Shown: piece by piece, positions 36,803 through 48,973 of the stretch
Layout: every line of letters starts with the position of its first letter
Position numbering within the stretch: position 1 is the stretch's first letter
From: Pontederia crassipes
Taxonomy: Eukaryota > Streptophyta > Magnoliopsida > Commelinales > Pontederiaceae
Assembly (NCBI GenBank): GCA_030549335.1
Contig: CM060196.1
Span: 13,469,501-13,533,500 of the forward strand
Length of the DNA: 64,000 bases
Reading direction: 5' to 3'
Translations under genes and position numbers: made by a program
Notes under the pieces: model-generated
What the model saw: only the letters and a program-made list of their open reading frames with translations
The model's database searches: none
What the model was told of the DNA's origin: nothing

Positions 36803-38466
36803 TGTTGGAATGTATGGTCGTCGCAGTCTTCACTCGGGTGTCCAACAGGAGCTGCTGTTGCAGAACTAAAGCAATTACAGTTTCTCTGTCGTAGCAGTTG
36901 TCCATGTAATAGCGATTTATTACTTTGATATGTCGGTTATTTTTAGTATAAATAGGTGTGTGCGTGAGTTGTAATGGGCTGAAGTTTGTAATTCTTTTCC
37001 CTTCTAGTAGATTTGTCTTCTCCCTCTGCAACTCTTCTTCCCCAAATTTCTCCTCCTTCTTCTACGTTTCTGGCGAGTGTTCGGCGAGGCATCCCGGAGC
37101 TCAGATTTTCAACATGGTATCAGACAAGGTTGATCGCGATCCTCGGAGCTCTCCTCTCACCTTGCCTCGCTGCTGTCAGCTAGAAGCGTCTCACTGATCA
37201 CTCATGGTGCCTGAAAGTCCTGGGGGCGTATGAGGTCAGATTGGCTTCGTCAACACCAAGATCGGTGATTGTATTGCCGATCGTAGGTCGTTGTTCTACC
37301 TTCAACCTGCAAATCATCATTCTTTCCCTGATCTTCTGCTCATTTTGTTTCCTGTTTACTTCCGGCAGGTCTTCAAGTTTTTTTTTTTTTGTTTCTATGA
37401 TCTTGTTGCTTTCCTCTCTTTCGATCTCTGCCATATTGTTCTCCGATCATGCTCTGTTTTTTGTATTTTTTTTCCCTTCCAACTGCAGATCGGAGCTTGG
37501 TTCCTTTCTTTTTTTCTTCCTGATCTTTGTTTTTCTTCTGCGCATCATCTTTGCAGCTCATCGGCGATTCATCTTCTTGAATAGATTCTCTTCCTGCTTT
37601 TATCATTCCTTTGTTACTTCTCCATTCCACTTCTCCTTTGGTGACTGCCGGTTAGTATTACTTCTTTTCCTCCTTCTTCATCGCTTCTTGGCGGTGTCGA
37701 AATCGCCATTTTTGTACTATTTTTTCTTCTTCTCATAATTTGCCATTAGTTCTGTTTGTGCTATGCATTGTATGTGTCTTCATCTTCTAGCCTTCTTAGC
37801 TTTTGCAACTGCCTTGATCTCTACTGTGGTGTTCAGATCATGATGAATTTCGTCGACAATGGAAGCTCCGTTTAAAACATTCCTCAGGTCACCGATGATG
37901 GAATAGCAAAGAGTTCCTCGGGTCGTTTCTCCGACGATGGAACCATGTTAGAAGCATTCCTCAGGTCACATTTCATGGTGATGGATCGTGGCTACCTTCC
38001 ATTGGATGTTCGACGAATGCATCTAGCGTCCACAAGTTATTCCTAGCAACGATCAGCACCTGTTCGACGATTTGCCATGCCTTGACAACCTCGATGATGC
38101 CAAGCAAGGACTTCAAGTTGTCGTCGTCCAACTTCTTCCCGACGTCAACTTGAGGGGGTGTGTTGGAATGTATGGTCGTCGGAGTCTTCACTCGGGTGTC
38201 CAACAGGAGTTGCTGTTGCAGAACTAAAGCAATTGCAGTTTCTCTGTCGCAGTTGTCCATGTAACAGCGATTTATTACTTTGATATGTCGGTTACTTTTA
38301 GTATAAATAGGTGTGTGCGTGAGTTGTAATGGGCTGAAGTTTGTAATCCTTTTCCCTTCTAGTAGATTTGTCTTCTTCCTCTGCAACTCTTCTTCCCCAA
38401 ATTTCTCCTCCTTCTACGTTTCCAGCGAGTGTTCGGCGAGGCATCCCGGAGCTCATATTTTCAACA
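36803..38466 (+). mobile_element. TRIM-like LTR retrotransposon, 1664 bp, nested in an LTR
   Basis: Two LTRs, 36803-37114 (312 bp) and 38161-38466 (306 bp), both start TGTTGGAATGTATGG and end TTTTCAACA. Immediately after the first is TGGTATCAGACAAGG, a tRNA-Met-type primer site. Before the second is TTGAGGGGGTG, the polypurine tract. The interior of about 1.05 kb is pyrimidine-rich and has no gag or pol. It sits in the 5' LTR of the 35181-38750 element; the flanks share only TTA, so the target duplication is short or damaged. A TATAAATAG box lies in each LTR (36950, 38302). Confidence 0.85.
37115..37129 (+). other. Primer-binding site of the TRIM-like element
   Basis: TGGTATCAGACAAGG directly follows the left LTR, complementary to the 3' end of initiator tRNA-Met over its first bases. 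Confidence 0.8.
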
Positions 38467-39725
38467 TTACAACTTTCGGACAAATCACGAAAGAGGTTGA
38501 TGGTTCAAAGCAACATTAATAACTTGATAATCTCAGAATCCACTGAGGCTCAGAATCCACCGAAAAACAAAATCACACATGTTTATGAAATATTTGGATA
38601 ATAATTGAACTGTCTAATAATTGAAGAGGTTATACCTATTTATAAGCATTTACAATCAAATCTAAAATTTATAAAGATAAAATAACAATGATATCTAGAT
38701 AAAAATCCCAAGTAGTAATACTTATCTTTCATCATATCTATCCTACATCAAAAGTTCCCACCATGTGAAGCACCTTTCCCAGAAGTCGGGCCATCATTGT
38801 TTTGCCTATAGAAGTATTAAGCAAGTTGAGTTTTTTTTTTTCTTCAGATGAGAAACAAACAGATTGAGTTTAGCTTATTCATAATTAATAAAGGATTAAT
38901 ATGAGCAAAAAAGTACATTCGATGATTAACAGGGCATATACATCTTTGTCAGCGTTAAAAGACAACTGATTTGCATAAACAGCCTTGTACAAGCAAAAAA
39001 CTAGCATTTCAATTCACAAGTTCAGTAGAAGTATGCACCATGCTTGACAAACAAAAAAAAACACGAACAAAGATTCTATCAACATTTTCAGAGCCGAAGG
39101 CTCTATTACCTGTTCCAGGGTTACCAAGAAAGGCCATGTGTTGAGGCTTTCTGGCAGCAACATTCAACCCCAATGATCGTCGTTTTTCATCAAAAAGCAA
39201 TCCTCTCGCCCATCTGTGAAATTGCCCTTTGAGTTCCTGCAACCCCACAATGTTTGACATAGCTGCTTCAAACTTGACCATTTTGGCTTCCGCCTCGCTG
39301 CACGAATCAGGGCATTTGCGCTTTATTTGCTTCCCCCGTATGCCTTGCAAGTGGCCCTCGTAATTTCTCACTACCAGTTCCTTGTGCTACATGATTCAAA
39401 GCAGTCTCGCCCTCCTGTATTACAAGAAACACAATTAGGGTTAACATTCACATATTCTCCTATCTGTTTTGACAAATTCAAGCATGGGCAGTGTGTGAAA
39501 GTTGTACCTTATCCTTCACAGTCCGCATTGTACTCTAGCAGTGCGCTAATTGTAGAGCAATCTTCTCCTATAAAGCCTGCAAAACAGCCGGGATATAATG
39601 GAGTTACTAGCTTCTGCAATAAGGTCAAGAAGTTCAAGTAATATCAGAGAATAAATAAGATTTCAGAAACTCGAGTTCAAGGATACAAGCAGGAACCTGA
39701 AAAGGCGCATGCATTAAATTAGCCC

Positions 39726-40199
39726 CTACGTACAGCCTAAAAAAAACAAAACTCAATCCAGAAGATAATTAAATTTTAGAGTAAATGTTTAACAAAACAA
39801 AAAAGATTTGTTCAAATTAAGGCCCGACAGAAAAAAAAACATACTCTACTTTTTTATTATTATTAATGTAACAGTTCTTTATGACTTAAAATTCAATTCT
39901 ATTATTAGCATTACAATTGGTATCATCTTAACACTATTTGTTACATCATGCTGCTCAATTGAGAGCTATTAACGTGTATGTTCATCGTCATTCGTCCTCC
40001 TACCATATCTTTACATAATGGCCGACAATATGAAATATATTTATGTTAAACTATCTTATGAAAAATTTTAATTTGTCATCTTAATTTTTAAAATATTATA
40101 GCCTAGTTTTCAATTGCGATCAAATTGAGGATTTCTTAAATAAAATGTGCCTACAAATATATTATTATTAACACTATTGCCGGTTGGGTTCCTTAAAGG
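39726..40199. other. AT-rich spacer, nothing recognised
   Basis: No open frame or repeat with a clear boundary. It separates the end of the AAA pseudogene from the PPR relic. Confidence 0.4.
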
Positions 40200-40289
40200 C
40201 AATATTGGCGATTGGCAGGGCAAAGATGGTCTGCGCGGCGGGCTAATCTTCTACCAGGTCAAGGCGCGAAAGTGCCACTCGAACGCGCA

Positions 40290-40290
<1 letters not shown>
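40200..40290 (+). pseudogene. PPR gene relic (unit B copy of the 26-kb gene)
   Basis: The stretch GGCAGGGCAAAGATGGT, ATCTTCTACCAGGTCAAGG, CGAAAGTGCC and CGCGCAG follows the intact PPR gene at about 26570-26657 base for base with a few changes. It corresponds to residues about 165-195 of that protein. Nothing before or after matches, and the homology stops at a run of 34 G. It marks where the second PPR copy of the tandem duplication used to be. Confidence 0.75.

Positions 40291-40323
<33 letters not shown>
40290..40323 (+). repeat. Homopolymer of 34 G
   Basis: Uninterrupted G from 40290 to 40323. Such a run is very rare in plant DNA and may be partly a sequencing or assembly artefact. Confidence 0.9.
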
Positions 40324-40324
<1 letters not shown>

Positions 40325-41077
40325 CTTTGATAAAAATTAAAAAGTTTATAAATTTTAGAACAACGACAAGAATCTAGAGCGGGGCAAGAATAATTTACTC
40401 TGTTTTTTTTTTAAAATTGGTGTTCCACAAAAAAAAATTGAGAACAATATTTTATTCTTAAAAGTTATTCTTATATCAAACAAGACGATGCAATTAACTA
40501 ATGAATAAGGTGGAACGGCGACGTGTGAAAGAATATATGTGTTTGAGGATGTAAAAATTATTTTTATTCTTTATTATATAATCGGCGGTATCACAAAAAA
40601 TTTTACAAAAATGATGATGCCAGTTTCGAACGCCCGCGAATGGACGATTGAAAGATCATAGCCCTCAGCAAGGTTATGAGATCTCAATATAAATTTTAAG
40701 ATATTATAATTTTATGATCTTACTACTTTTAACTTATTTTGATGTATGTGTAAAATTTTAATTCGATCTTAATTTTGATCACACCATCTTATAATGATAT
40801 ATGATCTTATAGATTAATATAATTATTTAAATATTAATAAAATAATATATTTATGAAAATAATAATTGTTTTATATGAAGTTTAATATATTTTTTAGTTT
40901 TTAATATGTTTTGACGTAATTTTATTTAAGAATAGTACCTTAAGCATGACTATCTGAGATGTACTTTATGATTTAAATACAACAAATTAATCAAAAAAAT
41001 ATTTATTATATTAAATATATTTTTTATTTATTAATATATAGAATTTTACAATTTTCGATCCGACATTACGATTTTTT
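40324..41077. other. AT-rich spacer, nothing recognised
   Basis: Low-complexity AT-rich sequence with repeated GATCTTA words; no gene. Confidence 0.4.
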
Positions 41078-41165
41078 ATCTTATGACCTTCCTCTGATTT
41101 CATATAAATCTCGATCTTATGACCTCCAATTTTATATAAATCTCGATCTTATGACCTCCCTCCGA
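41078..41165 (+). repeat. Short tandem repeat, three units of 32-36 bp
   Basis: Units start at 41078, 41114 and 41146, each ATCTTATGACCT, then a pyrimidine-rich patch, then ATATAAATCTCG in the first two. Confidence 0.65.
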
Positions 41166-41899
41166 TTGGAGAAGTGGAATTTATTTTTTTTCTCTTATTT
41201 TCCCACTCCTTTTGGAGGTTTGGAGTACCTAACCACTGGATTGGAATGCCGCAAACACAATCCTATTTATGTTCATTTTTAGTGTCATATCCTTTTCTTT
41301 CTTTTCCTTTGTTCTCTCGTCCATCTCATGCACCATTGTTCTCATTGTTCATTCCTTGTTATGAGTTTGTCCAGAAGAGTCTGAGGAGTTGCTGAGCGAG
41401 TTATTTTATGACATGCATGCCATATGATGCTTTGATGAAAAACTTGAATTGAATGAATGGCATGCTTACTATGAATGATGATGTGCTTCGGTGGATATTA
41501 TGCATGCTTAAGGTCTTTAGATTAAAGTTATTATTTCAGTTATGGTGATATCTAAATTGTCATGATAATAAAACTATTTTGGCATGATTTTAACGTACTA
41601 CTAGGTTATGCATAAATGGATTGAATAGTATTATATGTGCTAAACAGATCCATGGAAATCTTTTATTAGTTATTGAACATTTATACATGAATGATCTTGT
41701 TGTTGAAGTTATGGATTATAAAGGAAATGATTGCATATGAGAAATTTTATGGCCTCTTACAATGCTGAAGATAAAAATGGACATGAGAACGCTATTATAT
41801 GACCTTTGGACTATGCCTACTATAAAGATCAAGCCTATGCATGCTTAGGAACTATTGTTGTGTTCAAACTTATTGAAAACCTAATCACACCGAAATGAC

Positions 41900-43574
41900 A
41901 TGCATTTTGTGGAGGAGAAACGGACGATCGGTAACATTAATGCGTGCTCACTCGTCTTAGTAGAAACTTAGTTATTATCATACCGGACATCCGATATGTT
42001 CTTGGTAAGGGACGATAGTTATTTTAACGGTCGATCAATAACTCCTATTTGGTTGACCGGTGAAAATGGAACAATGATAATCATACTCTGGACAGATCGG
42101 ACAACAATTGGATCCTTCGTGCATCCCTAACTCATGATTGAGAGTTTAGCATTTTTGTCCAAGGATCGGATGTCCGATCGTTCTACCAGACATCTGAATC
42201 GAACATGTCCTTTGAACAATCAATTGACATTATCGTGACCAAATGTCCATCGAACCTAATGACCAGATAACCACTCTCCTTGACGGGCATCAAAATGATG
42301 AACAAGACATATGATTCAATTTACTATTTTGACCTCAACTAACTTTGTCCATTTGATTTCATGATATTCTGATTTGTTTCCTCATGATTATTAGGAGGTA
42401 ACATTGCTCCCATAAGCATTGATTAAGTCCATTGTGACCAAATGATAAAATGATATCAAAGATAAAATATGAAAAAGATGGATTACTGTTGTTTATACCT
42501 ATGTAAGGAGAAATAAATAAATAATGTTAAATGGAGTGGTAGGTAGTGTAGCTTAAGGCAAAATGATGAAACTAGGGGCAGTGAAAGTAAGACATAAGAC
42601 TTCTAGTCTCGTGTGAAGTTATCCTCCTCTTTTTTGGGGCACTTCTCCATTGACTATGATGGCATAGGTTGTAATTATTTTGGCATTATGGCATATAATA
42701 CCTTAAAGTGGCGAGTTTTTCCAACTACCGATGAAATGTAAAGATGAATCATATGCTGATTGAAAATATGAAATGAACTATTACATAATTAATTGACTTT
42801 TATCATAAGGTACATGATGATGAAAGGACTATGTCCTAATGACGATGAATATATGATCCATTTCAAATGAAAGATGAACTCTCAAATGATATGTTTTCCT
42901 TTCAAAGTGAAAGACGGACTACCATGTGATCTTTATAAGTGTTATAAGATATGGTCTTTCATCATGGTCCAATATTGATTCCTCTCCAACGAAGAACTCT
43001 AAAATTCTTGTGATCATATGATATGAATTCTATTCTATTGTTCCTTACTTGATTATTTTTATGCACTTTAAAGGTAATTTGTTTATGTTTTCTCATGCTC
43101 ATGCTTAAAGGATCTACCTTATGATTTGCTATTGATGTTATCACACTTAGAGGGTTTCCTCTCATGTGTTGATCTTTCTAAGTACTTAATTATCTCGTGC
43201 GGCTCTATTGATGTATGTGAAGTGACTTCTGCTCAAGTGACGTGTAGAGTTGAGCCTATGTTATATGGAGTTGTATTGTGGACCTATGTATATGTTGTAT
43301 TATGGCATGATCCATGGATGCTTTATGATGTCATAAAGTGATATATCGAGGACTATGTGATGTACTCGTTTACTAAACGTCCGCACTTATGTATCTTTTA
43401 TTAAATTTATAATTTTAGCTTCCTTTTAATATTTAAATGTTTTATTATTTTATTATTATGAGCCATATGCTGATGTGGCACCTTTCTTGACCATTGAATG
43501 GGTCAAGGTTGACTAAAGAACTGTAGCACATCGCAAGGAGATTTCATCGCGGGGTCAAACTTTGGAACATTACA
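41900..43574 (-). repeat. Probable gypsy LTR remnant
   Basis: The right edge GGAACATTACA is, on the - strand, TGTAATGTTCC, similar to the starts of the chromovirus-like LTRs at 8753 and 24949. Inside (41930-42200) are several GGACNTCCG / GATCGG near-palindromes recalling the arrays in the other LTRs. The left edge and target duplication were not found, so extent is uncertain and 41166-41900 may also belong. Confidence 0.4.
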
Positions 43575-44714
43575 TAATCTATTTATTATAATCAGGATCA
43601 TACAACAAGAGGATGATATTCAACATATTCATATAATGTCATGCCGCATTTTAGTATATTGCCAAGTATCAATAATAATTAACATAATAGTTAGTTTTAA
43701 AAAATTAGATATATATTTAAATTATGTCATCATTTATATATGATTAATGGACTTTATAACAAACTCATATATAATATGAATTATATGTAACAAAATAATT
43801 ATTTATGAATTTATTTTAATATAGTATTAAAAGAGATATCATTATTTATATTATTTAATTTTTTTATATAATAAAAATTTTAGAAGCGGAATTGATTATC
43901 CGTAAATAAATTTTGATTTTGTATAACTAACATACTTTATGTCCTATTTGAAAGAAAAGACTATATATGATATTTTGTGCATAGGTCTACACACGCTAAA
44001 AGAATATTTTTTTCTTTATATAATAAGAATATTGAATGTTGTAACCTAAAAATATAAAATTAAGATATCCAGTTGGAGTCAAAGGCTTGCATCTCCTAAT
44101 TTGATAACAATATATATTAATGTAATAGAACTATAATCAATATCTGAACTATATAATTATGATAATAATCATAATGAATTTAGATGCATACAATGATATA
44201 ATAAAATGAATGTCGTTAATTATTATCATTTATGCTAGTCATTTTTTAAAAGTTAACAAATATATAATCCAATATATTTATAGTTAATGAAAAATCAAAT
44301 TTTGTTTTATCTTTTTTTAAATATTCTAGTTGATCCGGGGACCCGATCCATCCGAAGAATTTTTGAATCAAGTACTAGTTGAAAAATCCTAACCCGAGTC
44401 AACTCGTCTAGAAGATCCATTTATTTATTTAATTTAATTTAATTTTATGCCTATATTCAATTGAAAATGTTAAAAGATATTGAAATAAATTATATTAAGT
44501 ACGACAATAATATTTAGATATTTTTAAAACAACATTTTAGATTTAAAATAAATATTAAGTCATATTTTTATATTAAATAATATAAAAATAACAAAAAAAT
44601 ATTGGTCGAATAATTCGATCCAACATAATCCGATCAAAGAGTTGAGCTTGTGTTGAATTTGCACTTTCGAAAGTGCTCAACTCGTTCGGATCGATCCCAC
44701 CCGTGAAGATCACC
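43575..44714. other. AT-rich spacer, possible hAT-like debris
   Basis: Very AT-rich. Near 44330-44700 are GGGACCCGATCC, CCCGAGTCAAC and CGGATCGATCCCACCC words resembling hAT subterminal repeats, but no terminus or target duplication could be set. Confidence 0.3.
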
Positions 44715-45289
44715 ATTCAATTCCGATTACTTATCTCGTATATATTATAAGCAAAGGGATTGGAAAAAGTAAAATGTCGTCAGAATTGGGCTGAAAAGGA
44801 ATGAGGATTGAATTAATTGATTTGACCCGAACCAAAATTAAATCTTTTGGCTTCTTATGGGTTTGGCTGCCCTGAGTTTTACTCTGGTTTCCTTTGTTCA
44901 CCTACAATGTCTGATTTCGAGGTAGCTTCATGTATTTTATGATTTTTCTTGTTTGATGATGTAGATTTCTAGACCTGTCTGGATATCTAAACGCAAAATA
45001 TCAGGATTTTGTCGTACTATCTTTCCAATTACTGGACGCTTACATTATTTCAGGTTTTTTATTCCTATGTTATCTTTCTGGCCTGCTTGCCTCCCTTTTT
45101 TCATGCATGTTATCTTTCCAACATATTTCAGTGTTAATTTGTCCATGTGCCATTACATTACTGACAATTCTGTCATTTTAAGTTCTACAATGTCTTTACT
45201 TAATTCAACTATCAGATATCGTCGCCTTTGCAGAATGCTGCTGGTGTGTACGAGTCAAGAAGTTCCAGCGGCAACAAGAATCTGCTCTC

Positions 45290-45746
45290 TGTTAGAGTTG
45301 GTGAATACTTCAGGGCCCTTTGTTTCTCACACCGGGTTCGTCCACATGAGCTTAGAGGAATTTGAGTATTATCCAATTAACAGTATTATTGGTGTACGAA
45401 TGAAAGGGGGGTTCGGGGGGCCCGCCCCCCGACGGCGGTGGGGTTCGGGGGCAGCGCCCCCGAAACCTAGACGGGTTTTGGGCTTTTATTTAGCCGGTTC
45501 GTGTGGTTCGAATTAGGTTTTTTCTCTGTTTGTTTGGGTTTTAAACCCGGTTTGGAGAGGCTATTAATAGCCTAATTTTCTGATGTAATTTTGTGCGACG
45601 GCTGTAAACTTAAATGATATAGTGGAACCTCTTTGCAGGACGTAGCCCTCATCTCAAGGGTGAACCTGGGTAAATTTCGTGTGTCTCCTCTATTTTTCTG
45701 CAATCTCTCTGCGATCTTCTCTCCTTGTTCTCGGATTTTCCCATCA
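45290..45746 (+). repeat. 5' LTR of the copia element
   Basis: 457 bp, ending CCCATCA directly before AA and the primer site. A GC-rich stretch at about 45405-45480 (GGGGGCAGCGCCCCC hairpin) is shared with the 3' LTR. Confidence 0.9.
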
Positions 45747-45748
45747 AT

Positions 45749-45760
45749 TGGTATCAGAGC
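45749..45760 (+). other. Primer-binding site, tRNA-Met
   Basis: TGGTATCAGAGC, two bases after the 5' LTR; standard for plant copia elements. Confidence 0.9.
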
Positions 45761-45793
45761 ACAGGTTGTTCAAGGAATTAGGGTTTATTCGAG

Positions 45794-46588
45794 ATGTCAG
45801 GAGGGTCGCGAATCGAGATAGAAAAATTTGATGAAACACGGTTTGATCTCTGGAAGATGAAGATGGAGGATCTCCTTTATGATCGAGATCTTTGGACGGC
45901 AATCGAGAATGAGAGACCAGGCATGGAGGCGGCGAAAGTCGCGGACGAAGCCTCCTCCAGTCAGGCAGATCCAAAGGCGAGCGAAGAGTGGGATCGGATT
46001 GATAGAAAGGCGAAGGGTTTGATTCGGTTGTGTCTCGCGGATTCAATTCTTACGAATGTGATGGGTAAACCTACTGCTAGAGATCTGTGGAGGAAGTTGG
46101 AATCCCTATATCAAAGTAAGTCGTTGGTTAACAAGTTATTTCTGAGGAAGAAATTGTACAATCTTCGGATGCAGGAGGGTGACTCATTTTCTACTCATCT
46201 TTATAACTTTAACACGGTGATCAGTCAACTTGTATCAATCGGTGTTAAGTTTCAAGATGATGATAAGGCAATAACATTGCTCTGTTCGCTGCCGGATTCA
46301 TGGGACAATCTGATTGTTGTGATTGGTGGCGGGGATAAAGAACTTTCGTATGAAAGTGTATGTGCTGCCTTGTTATCAGAGGAAATACGGAGAAAGGGAT
46401 CAGCAAGTTCTGGTAAAGAGGCGCTGGCGGTCAGAGGAAGGCAACCAGAAAGGAATCAAAATCAGAGAGGGAGATCCAAATCTCGTGGGCATTCGAAGAG
46501 TAAGGATAAGAATGTGCAATGCTGGAGATGTCAAGAGTGGGGCCATCTGAAGCGAGATTGCAAAAACAAGCCGGTTCATAAGAAATAA
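45794..46588 (+). pseudogene. Copia gag
   Basis: 264 codons. The N-terminal segment reads KFDETRFDLWKMKMEDLLYD, typical of Tork gag; LESLYQSKSLVNKLFLRKKL and SLPDSWDNLIVV follow. A basic RGRSKSRG stretch leads to a CCHC zinc knuckle at residues 243-256 (CWRCQEWGHLKRDC). A TAA ends the frame shortly after the knuckle; the same frame resumes and runs into protease, where relatives have one continuous gag-pol. The stop is therefore probably a nonsense mutation, though translational read-through is not excluded. Confidence 0.85.
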
Positions 46589-46630
46589 GCTGAGTCAACC
46601 TCGGACAAAAAGGAGGCTGAGGCAGGAGAT

Positions 46631-48973
46631 ATGTATGTGGCTTCTGCATGTACGGCACAGTCAGATAAAGATGTCGGGCTTATCGACACTGGTGCTTCGT
46701 ACAACATGACGCCTCATAAACACTGGTTTTGTGAATATGAGGAGTATAATGGTGGGGATGTCATGCTCGGAGATGACACTGCGGTTCAGATTGTTGGACG
46801 TGGCAGGGTGAAGTTGAGGATGAATGATGGCACGGTGAAGACTCTACCAGATGTGATGCATATACCACTTATGAGTAGGAGTTTATTATCTGTTGGTACA
46901 ATGGCTGACTCGGGTGTTATATTCAGTTGCGATAAGGATTCGTGCAAGATGATCAGATGGTCGATTGTAATTGCACGAGGGGTTCGCTATGGCACGTTGT
47001 ACAAGTTGCTCGGAGAGACAATATCTATGGGCTGCGAATTTATTTCTGAAGAGGCCAAAGAAGATGAAGACAGCAAATCTATGTTGTGGCATCGGAGATT
47101 AGGCCATATCAGTGAAAAAGGACTCTCCACTATAGCATCAAGTCAGATGGTAGAAGGAGTTCCGGATTGTTCTGTGGGCTTCGGGTTCTGTGAATATTGC
47201 CTCCATGGAAAACAGAACCGAGTCAGTTTTCAACACACAGGTTCAAGAGCAACGAAGATTCTCGAACTGATTCATAGTGATGTCTTTGGACCAACTCCGA
47301 CTCCATCTATTGGAGGGTCCAGGTACTATGTTTCTTTTATAGATGATTTTTTGAGATACAGTTGGATTTATTTTATCAAGAATAAATCAGATGTATTCGA
47401 TAAGTTTCGAGAATTTAAAGTTTTGGTGGAAAATCAATTGAGCTGCAAGATCAAGGTTCTTCGTACAGATAATGGAGGTGAATTTTGTTCAGATAAGTTT
47501 GAGCATTTCTGCGTGGACAATGGTATTGCTAGGCAGAAGACAACTCCATATACACCTGAGCATAATGGAGTAGCTGAAAGATTAAATCGGTCACTCATAG
47601 AGAAGGCCAGATGTATGCTGAGTTGGGCTGAATTGGGGCAAGAATTCTGGGCAGAAGCTGTAGCCACAGCAAACTACCTGAAGAACCGCTCACCGACCTC
47701 ATCAGTGAAGGATCAGACACCTTATAAGGCAATGTTTGGGAAGAAGCCAAATTTGTCTCATGTTCGGGTGTTCGGATGTGACGCATATGTTCATATACCC
47801 AAGGAAAAGCGGGGTAAGCTTGACAGTAAGTCTGAAAAGAACATATTTGTCGGATACAAGGAAGGAATCAAGGGCTACAAACTGTGGAATCCAAAGTCAA
47901 GGACTATTGTTTACAGCAGGGATGTTGTTTTCCGTGAATCACGTTCCCAAGTTGAAGTTCAAAAAGGTGATGAACCTAAGAAAGTGGTAGTGCTTGAAGA
48001 AGATTCTGATTCTGAAACTTCAGAGGTGGATGCACAAGATACTTCAGTAGAGTCTGTTACAGAACCGGATCAAGAGAACTCGGTTAATGAAGTTGAAGAT
48101 GCAGATTCAGATGAAGACCCAGATATTGGTACTACCATACCAGTACTCAGGAGATCGACACGAGAAAGAAGAGCACCTTTGAGATACTCTCTTAGTGCTC
48201 TGAGTTCGTTTCATGCTTTGAGCATCATCGGAGAAGAACCTAGTTCTGTAAAAGATGCAAGATCTATGGATGATGCAAATCAGTGGGAGCTTGCTATGGC
48301 AGATGAGATGCAATCACTGGATAAGAATGAAACATGGAGCTTGTGTCAATTGCCTAAGGATAGAAAGGCAATTGGTTGCAAATGGGTATTCAAGCGAAAG
48401 CTGAAACCGGATGGGACTGTGGAGAAGTACAAGGCAAGACTGGTAGCTAAAGGGTACTCTCAGGTTGAGGGAGTCAACTATGATGAGATTTTCTCTCCCG
48501 TGGCGAAAATGACTTCGATCAGATTTGTTCTATCTCTGGCAACAGCATATAATCTTGAGGTAGAGCAGATGGATGTGAAGACGGCATTCCTTCATGGGGA
48601 CTTGGAGGAAGAGATATATATGAGGCAATCAGAAGGCTTTGAAGTTCAAGGTAAAGAGAAGCTGGTGTGCAAATTGAAGAAGTCTTTGTATGGATTGAAG
48701 CAGTCGCCAAGGATGTGGTACCAGAAGTTTGATACGTACATGCTCGAACTCAAGTTTGTACGTTCAGATTCAGATCACTGTGTTTACGTGAAGAGAATTG
48801 ACGATCAATTTGTCATTCTTACATTGTATGTGGATGACATGTTACTGATTGGAAATAGTATGAAGATGGTAAATTCAGTGAAGGGTTTGTTGGCCAAGAA
48901 GTTTGAGATGAAAGACTTAGGGCCGGCGAATTTTATTTTGGATATGCAGATTAGAAGAGATCGTCAGAAGTGA
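46631..48973 (+). pseudogene. Copia pol: protease, integrase, reverse transcriptase
   Basis: 780 codons. Protease active site DTGAS at residues 19-23. GAG-pre-integrase/HHCC finger LWHRRLGH and CEYCLHGKQ at about 152-195. Integrase D,D,E at 217 (HSDVFGP), 280 (RTDNGGEF) and 316 (HNGVAERLN). Reverse transcriptase with WVFKRKLKPDG, QMDVKTAFLHGDL and YVDD at 733-736. A TGA ends the frame inside the region that normally continues into RNase H. All catalytic residues listed are intact, so only stops disable it. Confidence 0.9.

Larger units (their letters stand above)
35181..38750 (-). mobile_element. Non-autonomous gypsy-type LTR retrotransposon in the AAA pseudogene
   Basis: It begins TGACGCAGCGG and ends CCTACATCA, flanked by perfect 5-bp repeats AAAGT (35176-35180 and 38751-38755). 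The 3' LTR is 35181-35485 (305 bp). The 5' LTR starts at 36768 and is split at 36802/38467 by a TRIM-like element. A primer site TGGTATCCGAGCC (- strand, about 36754-36766, one mismatch to the tRNA-Met type) and a polypurine tract (GAAGAAAGGGAAAT, just right of 35485) fix the orientation. Only gag-like sequence is inside; no pol. Length without the nested element is about 1.9 kb. Confidence 0.85.
34964..39620 (-). pseudogene. Ankyrin/AAA ATPase pseudogene (unit A copy)
   Basis: Pieces in - strand order: exon 4 relic (about 39500-39600), exon 5 (39110-39420, containing SNIVGLQELKGQFHRWARGL and HMAFLGNPGTG), exon 6 (split: 38756-38816 and 35149-35180) and the end of exon 7 (34964-35148, MNGGLIEPLLANARKN to the stop). 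Exons 1-3 are absent. Most of exon 7 including Walker B and the arginine region is deleted. Exon 5 has a frameshift, and exon 6 is split by the LTR element at 35181-38750. The intact paralogue is at 53222-56763. Confidence 0.85.
32880..39725. repeat. Tandem segmental duplication, unit A (downstream part)
   Basis: The stretch matches 44715-55275 in the same orientation once later insertions are removed. Landmarks: GATTGGAGAAAGTAAAATG (32910 and 44758), the TTCCAGCGGCAA block (33699 and 45263), CTCCAGAAGCTC (34269 and 51192), TTGTCATGC...TTACCC (34570 and 52178), then the AAA ATPase gene. Homology ends at about 39725. A conserved ATTCAACTATCAG/ATGTCGTC junction near 33660 looks like a splice acceptor, perhaps of the PPR 3' UTR; no open frame follows it. 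Confidence 0.8.

Noticed and set aside
37241..37738. 165-residue open frame rich in Phe, Leu and Ser in the TRIM-like element
   Set aside because: Translation of a pyrimidine-rich non-coding interior; low complexity and no gag or pol motif.
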